Assembly (NCBI GenBank): GCA_003250395.1
Contig: QKGM01000041.1
Coordinates: 1 to 49,313 of the forward strand
Source: Bacteroidota bacterium
Lineage (GTDB): Bacteria > Bacteroidota > Bacteroidia > Bacteroidales > TTA-H9
Direction: 5' to 3'
DNA length: 49,313 nucleotides
The notes under the pieces were generated by a model. The model was not told where the DNA came from. It searched no databases and worked only from the letters and a program-made list of their open reading frames with translations. Shown piece by piece: positions 9,473 to 17,094 of the stretch. How positions within the stretch are numbered: position 1 is the first letter of the stretch; the number at the start of each line of letters is the position of its first letter. The translations under genes and the position numbers were made by a program.

Positions 9473-9480
9473 TATCTTTG
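9473..9480 (+). promoter_or_regulatory. Promoter of the dehydrogenase-ackA unit, -7 element
   Basis: TATCTTTG followed by C, a perfect TAnnTTTG match 60 bases before the ATG at 9541. No good TTTG -33 element is visible. The remainder of the 203-base gap after the polymerase gene holds only a weak CCGGT/ACCGG hairpin at 9363-9378. Confidence 0.65.
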
Positions 9481-9540
9481 CAGGCTGTACACAATTGATA
9501 ACTGACACTATAATAAATATATAAATTAACTTACGTAACG

Positions 9541-10509
9541 ATGGCTTTACGATTGGAAGATCTTGCGCTTAGCAGGAAGGCACCGCAAAAAGGCGAATTG
9601 CATAAAGTGGGTATCGTGGGTTGTGGTGAAATGGGGCAGCAGATTGCCCTCCATTGCAGTCAATACGGACTCGATGTTGTTTTTGTTGATCTCACTTCAC
9701 AAATTGTTGAAGAAGCCCTGTCACACATGGCTGAACAGCTTGACAAGATTATCAGCAAATGGGGAATGACGGCCAATGAAAAGAAATTGATCCTGTCAAG
9801 GATTCAGGGTAATACGGATTATCAGGCACTGGCAACCTGTGATCTGGTAATCGAAACCATTAATTCGCGTAAGCCGGGTACGAGCCTTGAACTGAGAAAG
9901 GCCGTGTTTACCCGTATAGAATCTGTGGTGGCTCCCGATTGCGTGATAGCTTCCAATACAGCTACACTGATGATTAGTGATCTGGCATCAGTATTGCAAC
10001 ATCGTGGCCGTGCCATCGGCATTCATTTCATTTCACCGGTGCGCGAAGTTGCCATCGTGGAGGTGGTCAGATGCTCCCGTACGACTGATGATGCTCATGC
10101 AACTGCACTGAAGTTTGCAAAGATGATCGGGAAACAGGCTATCCAGGTTGCCGAGTCTCCCGGAAATATATCCACCCGTATGATTATTCCGTTTATCAAC
10201 GAAGCCTGTGAAATTCTGATGGAAGGGGTTGCCAGTGTACACGATATCGATGAGACCATGATGAAAGCTTCGGGCCATCATATGGGGCCTTTTGAAATGG
10301 CTGACCGTATAGGACTTGACAAATTGCTCAGGTGGATGGAGAATCTTTATCACGAGTTCGGACAGTTGAAGTATAAGCCATCACCTATTATAAAGAGGCT
10401 TGTAAGGGCTGGTATGAATGGTATCACTTCCGGCGAAGGATTCTACCGTTGGTCAGATGGACGTAAACAGCCAAAGGGAGGCCCTATTACTCATCTTGGT
10501 CGTGACTAA
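9541..10509 (+). CDS. 3-hydroxyacyl-CoA (3-hydroxybutyryl-CoA) dehydrogenase family protein
   Basis: A 322-residue protein aligning end to end with Hbd/FadB-type dehydrogenases, which interconvert acetoacetyl-CoA and 3-hydroxybutyryl-CoA with NAD(P)H. It has the Rossmann motif VGIVGCGEMGQQIA (residues 24-37), CDLVIETI, ASNTATL and the catalytic His in GIHFISPV. The C-terminal domain carries HHMGPFEMADRIGLD. Two usually conserved Asn are changed: HFxNP is HFIS here, and the PGFxxNR motif reads PGNISTR with Thr for Asn. Activity could therefore differ from the norm. Acetate kinase follows 32 bases after its stop, suggesting a shared fermentation role. A 24-residue extension precedes the Rossmann fold. 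Confidence 0.85.
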   Translation: MALRLEDLALSRKAPQKGELHKVGIVGCGEMGQQIALHCSQYGLDVVFVDLTSQIVEEALSHMAEQLDKIISKWGMTANEKKLILSRIQGNTDYQALATCDLVIETINSRKPGTSLELRKAVFTRIESVVAPDCVIASNTATLMISDLASVLQHRGRAIGIHFISPVREVAIVEVVRCSRTTDDAHATALKFAKMIGKQAIQVAESPGNISTRMIIPFINEACEILMEGVASVHDIDETMMKASGHHMGPFEMADRIGLDKLLRWMENLYHEFGQLKYKPSPIIKRLVRAGMNGITSGEGFYRWSDGRKQPKGGPITHLGRD

Positions 10510-10541
10510 TGAAGGTATAACCACAAAATTTGAAGAATTTT

Positions 10542-11756
10542 ATGAAGATTATCGTATTGAACTGTGGAAGTTCATCAATAAAATATCAGTTGTTCGATAT
10601 GCCTTCTGCTAAAGTTTTGGCAAAGGGGCTGGTTGATAAAATTGGATTACGGGGTGCCTCGATCAAACATAAACGGGAAGATGGTGCCGAGGTAAAAGTT
10701 GAAGGTGAGATTCTCGATCACCAGAGTGGTATAGAGTACCTGCTTGGGTTGCTCATTCACCCCGAATACGGGAGCATGAAGAGTCTTAACGAGATTGATG
10801 CGGTTGGTCATCGGGTTGTACATGCAGGCGAGCTTTATGGTGGCAGTGTAAGGATCAATCAGCAGGTTGTTGCTGCACTTGAAGAGTGCATTGATCTGGC
10901 TCCGCTTCATAACCCGCCAAATCTTGAGGGTATTTATTCAATTACAAGCCTGCTGCCTGAGGTTCCTCAGGCAGGTGTGTTCGATACAGCCTTCCATCAT
11001 ACCATGCCCGATTATATATATCTGTATGGAATTCCTTACAGCTTGTACGAGAAGTATAAAATCCGCCGCTATGGATTCCATGGCAGCAGTCATAAGTTCG
11101 TTTCACTTCGGGCTGCCGAATTATTGGGAAAACCGATCGAGGAGCTTAAGATTATTACCTGCCACCTTGGAAATGGTGCAAGTATCACAGCTGTTAAAAA
11201 TGGTAAATCGATGGATACCAGTATGGGAATGACTCCTATCGAGGGTTTGATCATGGGAACCCGTACAGGCGATATTGATGCAGGTGCCTTGCTTCGTATA
11301 GCCGATAAAGAGGGTATAGACCTGAGTACGGTAAATACACTGATCAATAAATTCAGCGGGATGCTTGGCATCAGCGGTTTATCGAGCGATATGCGTGATC
11401 TGGAAGTGGCTGCCGGAGAAGGAAATGAACGGGCAGACGTCGCTCTCAAGATGTATCAATATCGCGTGAAAAAGTATATCGGATCTTATGCTGCCGCGAT
11501 GGGTGGTGTAGACCTGATAGTATTTACCGGAGGTATTGGCGAAAACGACTTCCGTACACGCAGGGAGGTAATGACCGATATGGAATGGCTTGGTGTTGAT
11601 TTCGATTTCGATCTCAACGAAGGACTCCGTGGCAGGGAGGTTACTTTAACCCGCCCTGATTCCAGGGTTCGGGTTATGGTGATTCCTACCAATGAAGAGT
11701 TGGTTATAGCCAATGATACATACGATATCGTAACCCGTGGAGTTGATGCACTTTAA
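10542..11756 (+). CDS. ackA: Acetate kinase
   Basis: AckA makes ATP and acetate from acetyl phosphate and ADP. The protein is 404 residues, standard length. Visible motifs are MKIIVLNCGSSSIKYQLFD at the N-terminus, GHRVVHAGE, FDTAFHHTMP with the catalytic Asp, YGFHGSSHK, CHLGNGASI, MGTRTGDIDAG with the catalytic Arg, FTGGIGEN and the C-terminal NEELVIA. The ATG at 10542 is preferred to an in-frame TTG four codons earlier. It follows the dehydrogenase closely and ends before a strong hairpin. No phosphotransacetylase gene is in the window, so the usual pta-ackA pairing is absent here. Butyrate kinase is a related alternative but is shorter. Confidence 0.95.
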   Translation: MKIIVLNCGSSSIKYQLFDMPSAKVLAKGLVDKIGLRGASIKHKREDGAEVKVEGEILDHQSGIEYLLGLLIHPEYGSMKSLNEIDAVGHRVVHAGELYGGSVRINQQVVAALEECIDLAPLHNPPNLEGIYSITSLLPEVPQAGVFDTAFHHTMPDYIYLYGIPYSLYEKYKIRRYGFHGSSHKFVSLRAAELLGKPIEELKIITCHLGNGASITAVKNGKSMDTSMGMTPIEGLIMGTRTGDIDAGALLRIADKEGIDLSTVNTLINKFSGMLGISGLSSDMRDLEVAAGEGNERADVALKMYQYRVKKYIGSYAAAMGGVDLIVFTGGIGENDFRTRREVMTDMEWLGVDFDFDLNEGLRGREVTLTRPDSRVRVMVIPTNEELVIANDTYDIVTRGVDAL

Positions 11757-11837
11757 CTGGTTAAATTAAGATTGTTCTCTTGTACCGGGAATTTGAATTT
11801 GAACTTTTCCTGAAAGGCAAGATGAACTCTATAGACG

Positions 11838-11879
11838 AAAAGTCCCGCCGTAAACCATTTGTCCGGCGGGGCTTTTTCG
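11838..11879. terminator. Bidirectional terminator between ackA and the TonB receptor gene
   Basis: Stem CCCGCCG (11844-11850) pairs with CGGCGGG (11864-11870), flanked by AAAAG on the left and GCTTTTT on the right. It can serve ackA on the plus strand and, with its own short U-run, the receptor gene that ends at 11900 on the minus strand. Confidence 0.85.
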
Positions 11880-11899
11880 TTTTAATACCTGACAGGTCG

Positions 11900-14188
11900 T
11901 TAATCGTAATTCAGTTTGATGCCGAAGTATAATGTCGATGGTTCACGTGGGCCATAGATATATTTTGAATCACGATATTCTCCCGAATCAAAGTCTGACT
12001 GGAAATCATTGAATATGTTACGGATTCCTGAATAGAAATCAATCTTTATTTCCTTATCTATTGGGCAGGTATAAGCGAGTTTGATTCCCATATCGAAAAA
12101 CTGATTAGTGTGAACCAATTCATCTTTAGTTATGTAGCCTGCATAATGCGGGACATCCATACTGCCGGTGTATATTCCTGAGAAGGAGATAGCCCACCTT
12201 TTGGTGGCGTTGAGTTGAGCAGTCATGTAGCCATATGTTTCAGGTGAACGGAGCATCTTTTTCGCAGGTTCGGTATCCGGGTCTTCTGACCAACGTACAG
12301 CCTGTTCGTAGTTGCTTTTCTGAAAAGTAAACCCGGCCTGAATTTGAAGCCAGCGGAAAGGAAGCAACTTACTTTCAAGGTTAAGTCCTGCGACTGTAGC
12401 ACCCGGGCCGTTACGTCGTTCCAGTTTCATGTTCCCCTGTTCATCATGGCCGGCTTGTTCAAGTATAAACACATCGGTAAGATGGGTTCTGAATCCTTCA
12501 ATCAGCAAGTTTCCGCTCAGGTGTTCATTTGCAAACCAGAAATCTGTTGAAGCACTAATAGTATATGACTTTTCAGGTCCCAGATTGTCGGCCAGACGAA
12601 TGATTTGAGCCTGTCCCCCGACAGCGGCAACATGCAGGTCTTCATCGTATGCCTGGGGAGCCCTGAAACCGGTACCGAAATTAAGTCGGGCCTGCATCCA
12701 TTTGCCTGCATCATATTTCAGGATAGCCCTTGGGCTGAAGATTACAGCTTCAAGCAGGTTGTGTTTATCAGCCCTGGCACCGGCGGTAAAGCTCCAAGAT
12801 TCATATCGCCATTCATTCTGAATAAAGAATCCGGCAACATTGATTTTTTGGTTTATAAGCCTGTTATAACCTGGCATGGCATCTTCGAGTTGGTTCACCT
12901 GATACTCGGCACCTGAAGTGAAGTAGGAGGGGAGGCCCAGGTGAAGGTTTGATGACCATTGAACCCCGCCTACCAGGCTGAGGTCGGTGGTATGCCCATA
13001 GGCATTGGGGTCTTTACCAGCCCCGTAATAAGAGTTGCGATCGGTGTACTGTGCCGAAGCATAGACGTTGAAATAGCTTTGATTGTCTTTTGCAAAATGT
13101 TTCCATTGTAAGCCCCCTCCTGTGATATTATGCCTTGCCATTTCCGTGATATCAGATTCATGCGGCTGAAGGCTGAAGGCATTCCCGCCTCTTCTGTCTT
13201 CCAGAATGTAATGCATCTCAAGTATAAGTTTATCGTAATCAGAGGCAGTATAGAAACTTCTAAACCCTAATGTGCCCGCACGGTTTCTTCCGATTTCTGA
13301 AAAACCGTCACCATTGGCATCCCATGGATCCTGCTGACGGTACATGCCGTAGGTCATCATCCCCGATTTCCCGTCTGAACTGACGGTAGAATTGTTAAGA
13401 TTGAAGTTATGCCCGATTGAACCTGCATTGTACATCTGGGTTGAATAATCGAAGCTAAAGCTGTTATCACGGGGTTCGCGTGTTATAATATTGATGGTTC
13501 CGGCTACGGCATTTGATCCAAAAAGGGCAGAGCCACCACCGCGTACTACCTCTACTCTTTCAATCATGGATACCGGAATATGTTCAAGTCCATACACTCC
13601 ATTCAGTGCACTGAAAAGAGGCCTGCTATCGATCAATAGCTGTGAATAGGGACCTTCGAGCCCATTGATCCTGACCTGAGGAAAGCCACAATTCTGGCAG
13701 TTCGACTCAACCCTTAGCCCTGTCTGGTAGTTGAGTCCACCGGCAAGACAAGTGCTTTGAGTATTTTGAAAAGTTTTGGGTGTAATAACATTTACGATAA
13801 CGGGTGCTTCCCTTCGGCTTGTTTCATTACGACTTGCGCTGACTACTACCTGATCCAGTTCAATTTGATCAGCCTGAAGCTCAAAATGTATTTCAATTGT
13901 AGTCCCCGCCTTTAGTTCAATTTGTTTTTCCTGAGCCGTGAAACCGATGCCCTGCGCTCTCAGTATATATACACCAACAGGCAGGTTGTTTAAATTGTAA
14001 TGACCTGTCTGGTCAGTTGCTGTACCTCTTTCAGTCCCTTTAAGATGTATTGTGATACCCGGTAGGTGATTACCGTTACATAGTACATGTCCTATGACAT
14101 TCGCATCTGTTCGCTGAGCTGCCAATGAGAATGGAAATAATAGACATAATGCTGCTAATAGCGCATGAAATTTGAAATGGTGTTTCAT
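11900..14188 (-). CDS. TonB-dependent outer-membrane receptor, probably metal or metallophore uptake
   Basis: A 762-residue outer-membrane receptor powered by TonB/ExbBD. From the chosen ATG it has a signal peptide ending in SLAAQ, then a carboxypeptidase-regulatory-like beta domain (about 28-105, VIGHVLCNGNHLPG...). A plug domain follows (about 115-230) with SNCQNCGFPQVRINGLEG and RVEVVRGGGSALFGSNAVAG, then a 22-strand-type barrel ending in an aromatic strand (LYFGIKLNYD). The two close cysteines in NCQNCG are a recurring plug feature in a subset of Bacteroidetes receptors. The His-rich exported protein just upstream suggests a metal-related substrate; this is inference. An in-frame TTG eight codons upstream was rejected in favour of the ATG at 14188. 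Vitamin B12 or heme are alternatives. Confidence 0.88.
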   Translation of the reverse strand: MKHHFKFHALLAALCLLFPFSLAAQRTDANVIGHVLCNGNHLPGITIHLKGTERGTATDQTGHYNLNNLPVGVYILRAQGIGFTAQEKQIELKAGTTIEIHFELQADQIELDQVVVSASRNETSRREAPVIVNVITPKTFQNTQSTCLAGGLNYQTGLRVESNCQNCGFPQVRINGLEGPYSQLLIDSRPLFSALNGVYGLEHIPVSMIERVEVVRGGGSALFGSNAVAGTINIITREPRDNSFSFDYSTQMYNAGSIGHNFNLNNSTVSSDGKSGMMTYGMYRQQDPWDANGDGFSEIGRNRAGTLGFRSFYTASDYDKLILEMHYILEDRRGGNAFSLQPHESDITEMARHNITGGGLQWKHFAKDNQSYFNVYASAQYTDRNSYYGAGKDPNAYGHTTDLSLVGGVQWSSNLHLGLPSYFTSGAEYQVNQLEDAMPGYNRLINQKINVAGFFIQNEWRYESWSFTAGARADKHNLLEAVIFSPRAILKYDAGKWMQARLNFGTGFRAPQAYDEDLHVAAVGGQAQIIRLADNLGPEKSYTISASTDFWFANEHLSGNLLIEGFRTHLTDVFILEQAGHDEQGNMKLERRNGPGATVAGLNLESKLLPFRWLQIQAGFTFQKSNYEQAVRWSEDPDTEPAKKMLRSPETYGYMTAQLNATKRWAISFSGIYTGSMDVPHYAGYITKDELVHTNQFFDMGIKLAYTCPIDKEIKIDFYSGIRNIFNDFQSDFDSGEYRDSKYIYGPREPSTLYFGIKLNYD

Positions 14189-14304
14189 TTTTATTGCGTT
14201 GGAATTTGACAATAGATTTGCTGATGATCTGATTTATCAGGTCGCCAGTATTTAAAAATATGAAATGTTGAAATGAATAAATCCTGATTAACAGGCTTGT
14301 AGTG

Positions 14305-14673
14305 CTACGCAGCCATAGGAGGTGCCCGTAATTGAACTGTCGAAAATGGCTTTATTGGCTTTTGTTGCTCCCTTTGATTCTTAAACCGGTTTAGCCTTAC
14401 AGAATACAACCTGGAGAGGGTTGTTTCGACAGAAGAAAATGGCAGCGATTGTGCAATCTGATCAAGAGCAAACTGATTTCCGGGTGAATGATGATGGTTT
14501 TTCCCTCCCTGGGAGCCATTACTATCTCCGAATGGATGGGCATGCCAGACAATCGTTCCATTGTTGAGATAGTGAGCATGACGATAGCGTACTATAACAT
14601 CCTGCATCGTGAGCAGAATAATTGTCATCAGAATAATTGATGACTTTTTGACTATGTTATTGATTGTACGCAT
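14305..14673 (-). CDS. Small His-rich exported protein, putative metal binding
   Basis: A 122-residue protein with a hydrophobic N-terminal segment (about residues 9-24) that acts as signal peptide or membrane anchor. It then has a histidine cluster: RYRHAHYLNNGTIVWHAHPF (about 29-48) and HHHSPGNQ (about 59-66). The rest is a basic tail ending LRAPPMAA. The spaced His-x-His and His-Pro motifs are typical of zinc, copper or nickel ligands. I recall similar small proteins upstream of TonB receptors in Bacteroidetes but can give no family name. It is the first gene of a two-gene unit with the receptor (about 116 bases apart), under a strong promoter overlapped by a palindrome. It may be a periplasmic metal carrier or sensor; the function is unproven. 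Confidence 0.7.
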   Translation of the reverse strand: MRTINNIVKKSSIILMTIILLTMQDVIVRYRHAHYLNNGTIVWHAHPFGDSNGSQGGKNHHHSPGNQFALDQIAQSLPFSSVETTLSRLYSVRLNRFKNQREQQKPIKPFSTVQLRAPPMAA

Positions 14674-14708
14674 TGTGGTAATTAAGGCACCGGAATACTT
14701 TAATTATG

Positions 14709-14739
14709 CAAATGTAGAATAATTCTAAATAACATCAAA
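14709..14739 (-). promoter_or_regulatory. Consensus promoter of the His-rich/TonB receptor operon
   Basis: On the minus strand a TTTG (complement of 14736-14739) is followed after 19 bases by TACATTTG (complement of 14709-14716), then C. This is a full match to the Bacteroidetes consensus in sequence and spacing. The ATG of the His-rich gene lies 36 bases downstream. Confidence 0.8.
14715..14727. promoter_or_regulatory. Palindromic operator candidate between the promoter elements
   Basis: TAGAATAATTCTA is a perfect 6-bp inverted repeat around one central base. It lies between the -33 and -7 elements and overlaps the first bases of the -7 motif, where a bound repressor would block polymerase. 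A Fur/Zur/DtxR-type metalloregulator would fit the metal-related operon; the identity is inference. Confidence 0.5.
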
Positions 14740-14894
14740 TATTATTTTTATCTCTGGTATAAAAGATTGATATATTGGTTGTTATTTGCTGTTATTAAAG
14801 GTTTAAACAGATCATGCTGTTGAATAAAGGCAGTCAGAAGATTGTTGAAAGTTTTCATTTTGTTATCTGTTGAGCCATAAGTTGAGTTTAGATA

Positions 14895-14924
14895 TTTGAA
14901 ATTGGCACAGGTAGTTTACATTTG
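14895..14924 (+). promoter_or_regulatory. Promoter of the GT-C-like membrane protein gene
   Basis: TTTG (14895-14898), 18 bases, then TACATTTG (14917-14924) followed by C. It gives a leader of about 105 bases before the ATG at 15037. The rest of the 363-base intergenic region shows no gene. Confidence 0.65.
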
Positions 14925-15036
14925 CAGAAAATGAAATGGCCTGGTTAGCATTTTAACATGTAAGAAATAGAGGAAGAATTATACCTTTAGGACTGAATGT
15001 TAAGTGCATGTAATTGCCTTAATCAAAATTGTAACG

Positions 15037-16851
15037 ATGAAGAAGTACTTCAGATTGGAAATGGTCTGTTATGTATCAGGTGTATTGTTATTTATATACC
15101 TTATCATAAGGGCAATGGTTGTTCCCGTGTTGGAAGACGAGGTTGTTACCTCTGACCTTTATATCTATTCCGGGAATTTTCTCCCATGGTATGCTTATCC
15201 GGATGCCAACAATCATATACTGAATTCTTTTCTGGCGTGGATTAGCGTGAGTCTTTTCGGGAAATCATTGTTTTATCTTCGACTTCCAGGAGTATTATCG
15301 TTTGTATTATATGTAATATCAGTAATTGGGATATCACGTTCAATCAAAAACAAATATCTGAGCTTTCTCTTTGTTATATCATTATTACTGACACAGGGTT
15401 TCATCGAGTTTTTTGGCTATTGTCGTGGTTATGGTTTGTCTATGGCTTTGGTAATGGCTTCATTATGGATGGTTCTTTCATTTGAGCGTTCAGCGGTAAC
15501 CGGTAAATTGATGTGGGCTTTATTATTTAATGTTTTGTCTGTTACGGCTAATCTTAATTTGCTCCCTACCTCAGTTATTCTTTTTTCATTCATTATTCTG
15601 TTATGGTTTAGGAATGCCAGAGGGCGATCATTGAAAGCCTCCGACTGGTTTTTTCATTTTGCTCTGATACTTTCACTGGTGGTCTTTGTGGTAGCTGTGA
15701 AATACAGTTTTATGCTTCAGAGTATTGGAAAATTGTATTATGGCGCTGATATTCAGCCTGGATTTTATGAGTCTGTTGTGAAAACAAATGTTTTCATGCT
15801 TTTTTTTGCTAAAAGTGGCGTTGTTTCAACCGTTATCGTGATTGTTGCAATAGTTGCTTTCCTGCTATTAACGTTCGACATGATTGTTAAACGGTTATCA
15901 AATTGGTTTTCTCCATCGGTTACTCTATTTCCGGCATTGTTCATTGGCAACATTAGTGCAATCTTAATTTTACATCACCTGCTTAATATCAATTATCCTG
16001 AGGACAGAACCTCTATATACCTGTTCCCTTGGTTTGTAGGATTTGTTTTCTTTACAGTCTCTATGGTTAGTTATCGATGGATCAGACTGATAATTCTCCC
16101 TTTTCTGTTAGTACCTGTTAATTTTGTGATGCAGGCCAATATTACGCATTCACTTCATTGGTGGTATGAACATTACGATGAATCGTTCGTAAAGCTGGTA
16201 AAAGAGACCTCAGGAAGCCTGGCGCCTGGGAATGTGACAATTTGCAGTTATAAAGTCAGTCGTAACGGGTGGAGTTATTTCGTAAGAAACAGTGTTCCGG
16301 ATGTAAATTTGATCAATCCTGTCAATAATCCTAATAATTTTGATGATTATCAGCTTTTGAAGAGGGCTGATATTGAAAATCGTCCTGAGTTCTATAAAGA
16401 TTATAAAGTACTTGCATATGATGAAATATCAACCCTGACGCTTCTAATACGTCAGCCGCGTGTAAAGAGAGAACTGATTATTGAAAAGAATGTGGTCATT
16501 GAACCAGTTGAAACATCTGCCGAATTCTTCAGTTTCATGAGAGATACTACTTTTAATATTGGTAACCGGTCGTTTGTTTGTGACTTTATATTTGAGCCAG
16601 AGATACAGGATGATATTAGTGGTTGTTATTTGATTGTAACTGTTTGGGATTCACTTCATGAGCCACTACAGTATCATTCGCTTAACTTAAATTTAGTTTC
16701 CAATAAAACAAAACCTGTATATAATTATTCAGTCAGTGTCATTAATATCCCTCCCAATGGCCGATCAATAGTTGCATATTTATACAATCCACGCAAGGAA
16801 ACTTTCAGGTTAAAAAAGGCTGTATTCAGGATGTCAGAATTTATAAAGTAG
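15037..16851 (+). CDS. Polytopic membrane protein, GT-C (GT39/PMT-like) glycosyltransferase candidate
   Basis: A 604-residue protein with roughly ten membrane helices in residues 1-370 and a soluble C-terminal domain of about 230 residues. An acidic motif LEDE (residues 32-35) follows the first helix in the outer loop, and DANNHILNSFLAWISVSLFG (56-75) precedes helices with the RLPGVLSF motif (82-89). This arrangement matches dolichyl-phosphate-mannose-type GT-C enzymes, which transfer sugars from lipid carriers on the periplasmic side. The C-terminal part is beta-rich and unrecognised. The start is the ATG at 15037; an upstream in-frame GTG at 15004 is less likely. The gene stands alone with its own promoter. 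The donor, acceptor and even transferase activity are unproven. Confidence 0.65.
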   Translation: MKKYFRLEMVCYVSGVLLFIYLIIRAMVVPVLEDEVVTSDLYIYSGNFLPWYAYPDANNHILNSFLAWISVSLFGKSLFYLRLPGVLSFVLYVISVIGISRSIKNKYLSFLFVISLLLTQGFIEFFGYCRGYGLSMALVMASLWMVLSFERSAVTGKLMWALLFNVLSVTANLNLLPTSVILFSFIILLWFRNARGRSLKASDWFFHFALILSLVVFVVAVKYSFMLQSIGKLYYGADIQPGFYESVVKTNVFMLFFAKSGVVSTVIVIVAIVAFLLLTFDMIVKRLSNWFSPSVTLFPALFIGNISAILILHHLLNINYPEDRTSIYLFPWFVGFVFFTVSMVSYRWIRLIILPFLLVPVNFVMQANITHSLHWWYEHYDESFVKLVKETSGSLAPGNVTICSYKVSRNGWSYFVRNSVPDVNLINPVNNPNNFDDYQLLKRADIENRPEFYKDYKVLAYDEISTLTLLIRQPRVKRELIIEKNVVIEPVETSAEFFSFMRDTTFNIGNRSFVCDFIFEPEIQDDISGCYLIVTVWDSLHEPLQYHSLNLNLVSNKTKPVYNYSVSVINIPPNGRSIVAYLYNPRKETFRLKKAVFRMSEFIK

Positions 16852-17030
16852 TAGTTGAATCATTAGTAATGTATCTTTCTGAGCCATCAAGAGGGGAGAA
16901 CTGAACGAACTCAGAAAAGGATTTTTTTTGTCATTATCAATATAGCTTTCTGATGAAATGTGGATTTTTCTGTATGATATCAGAAGTTTGGGAAGACAAT
17001 AATAATGATTTGTTTGTTTGGCTGAAACAA

Positions 17031-17059
17031 AAAAGCACCGGTATATATCCGGTGCTTTT
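17031..17059. terminator. Bidirectional terminator downstream of ppdK and the GT-C-like gene
   Basis: Stem AAAAGCACCGG (17031-17041) pairs with CCGGTGCTTTT (17049-17059) around a 7-base loop. It has U-runs in both directions and lies between two convergent genes. Confidence 0.85.
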
Positions 17060-17094
17060 GTCAGTTTGTGATATACGAAAGAGAGACTAAGGAA

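Noticed and set aside
14305..14673. Reading the small His-rich protein as a cleaved peptide hormone or bacteriocin precursor
   Set aside because: There is no leader-cleavage Gly-Gly motif, no modification or ABC peptidase genes nearby, and the receptor context fits metal uptake better.
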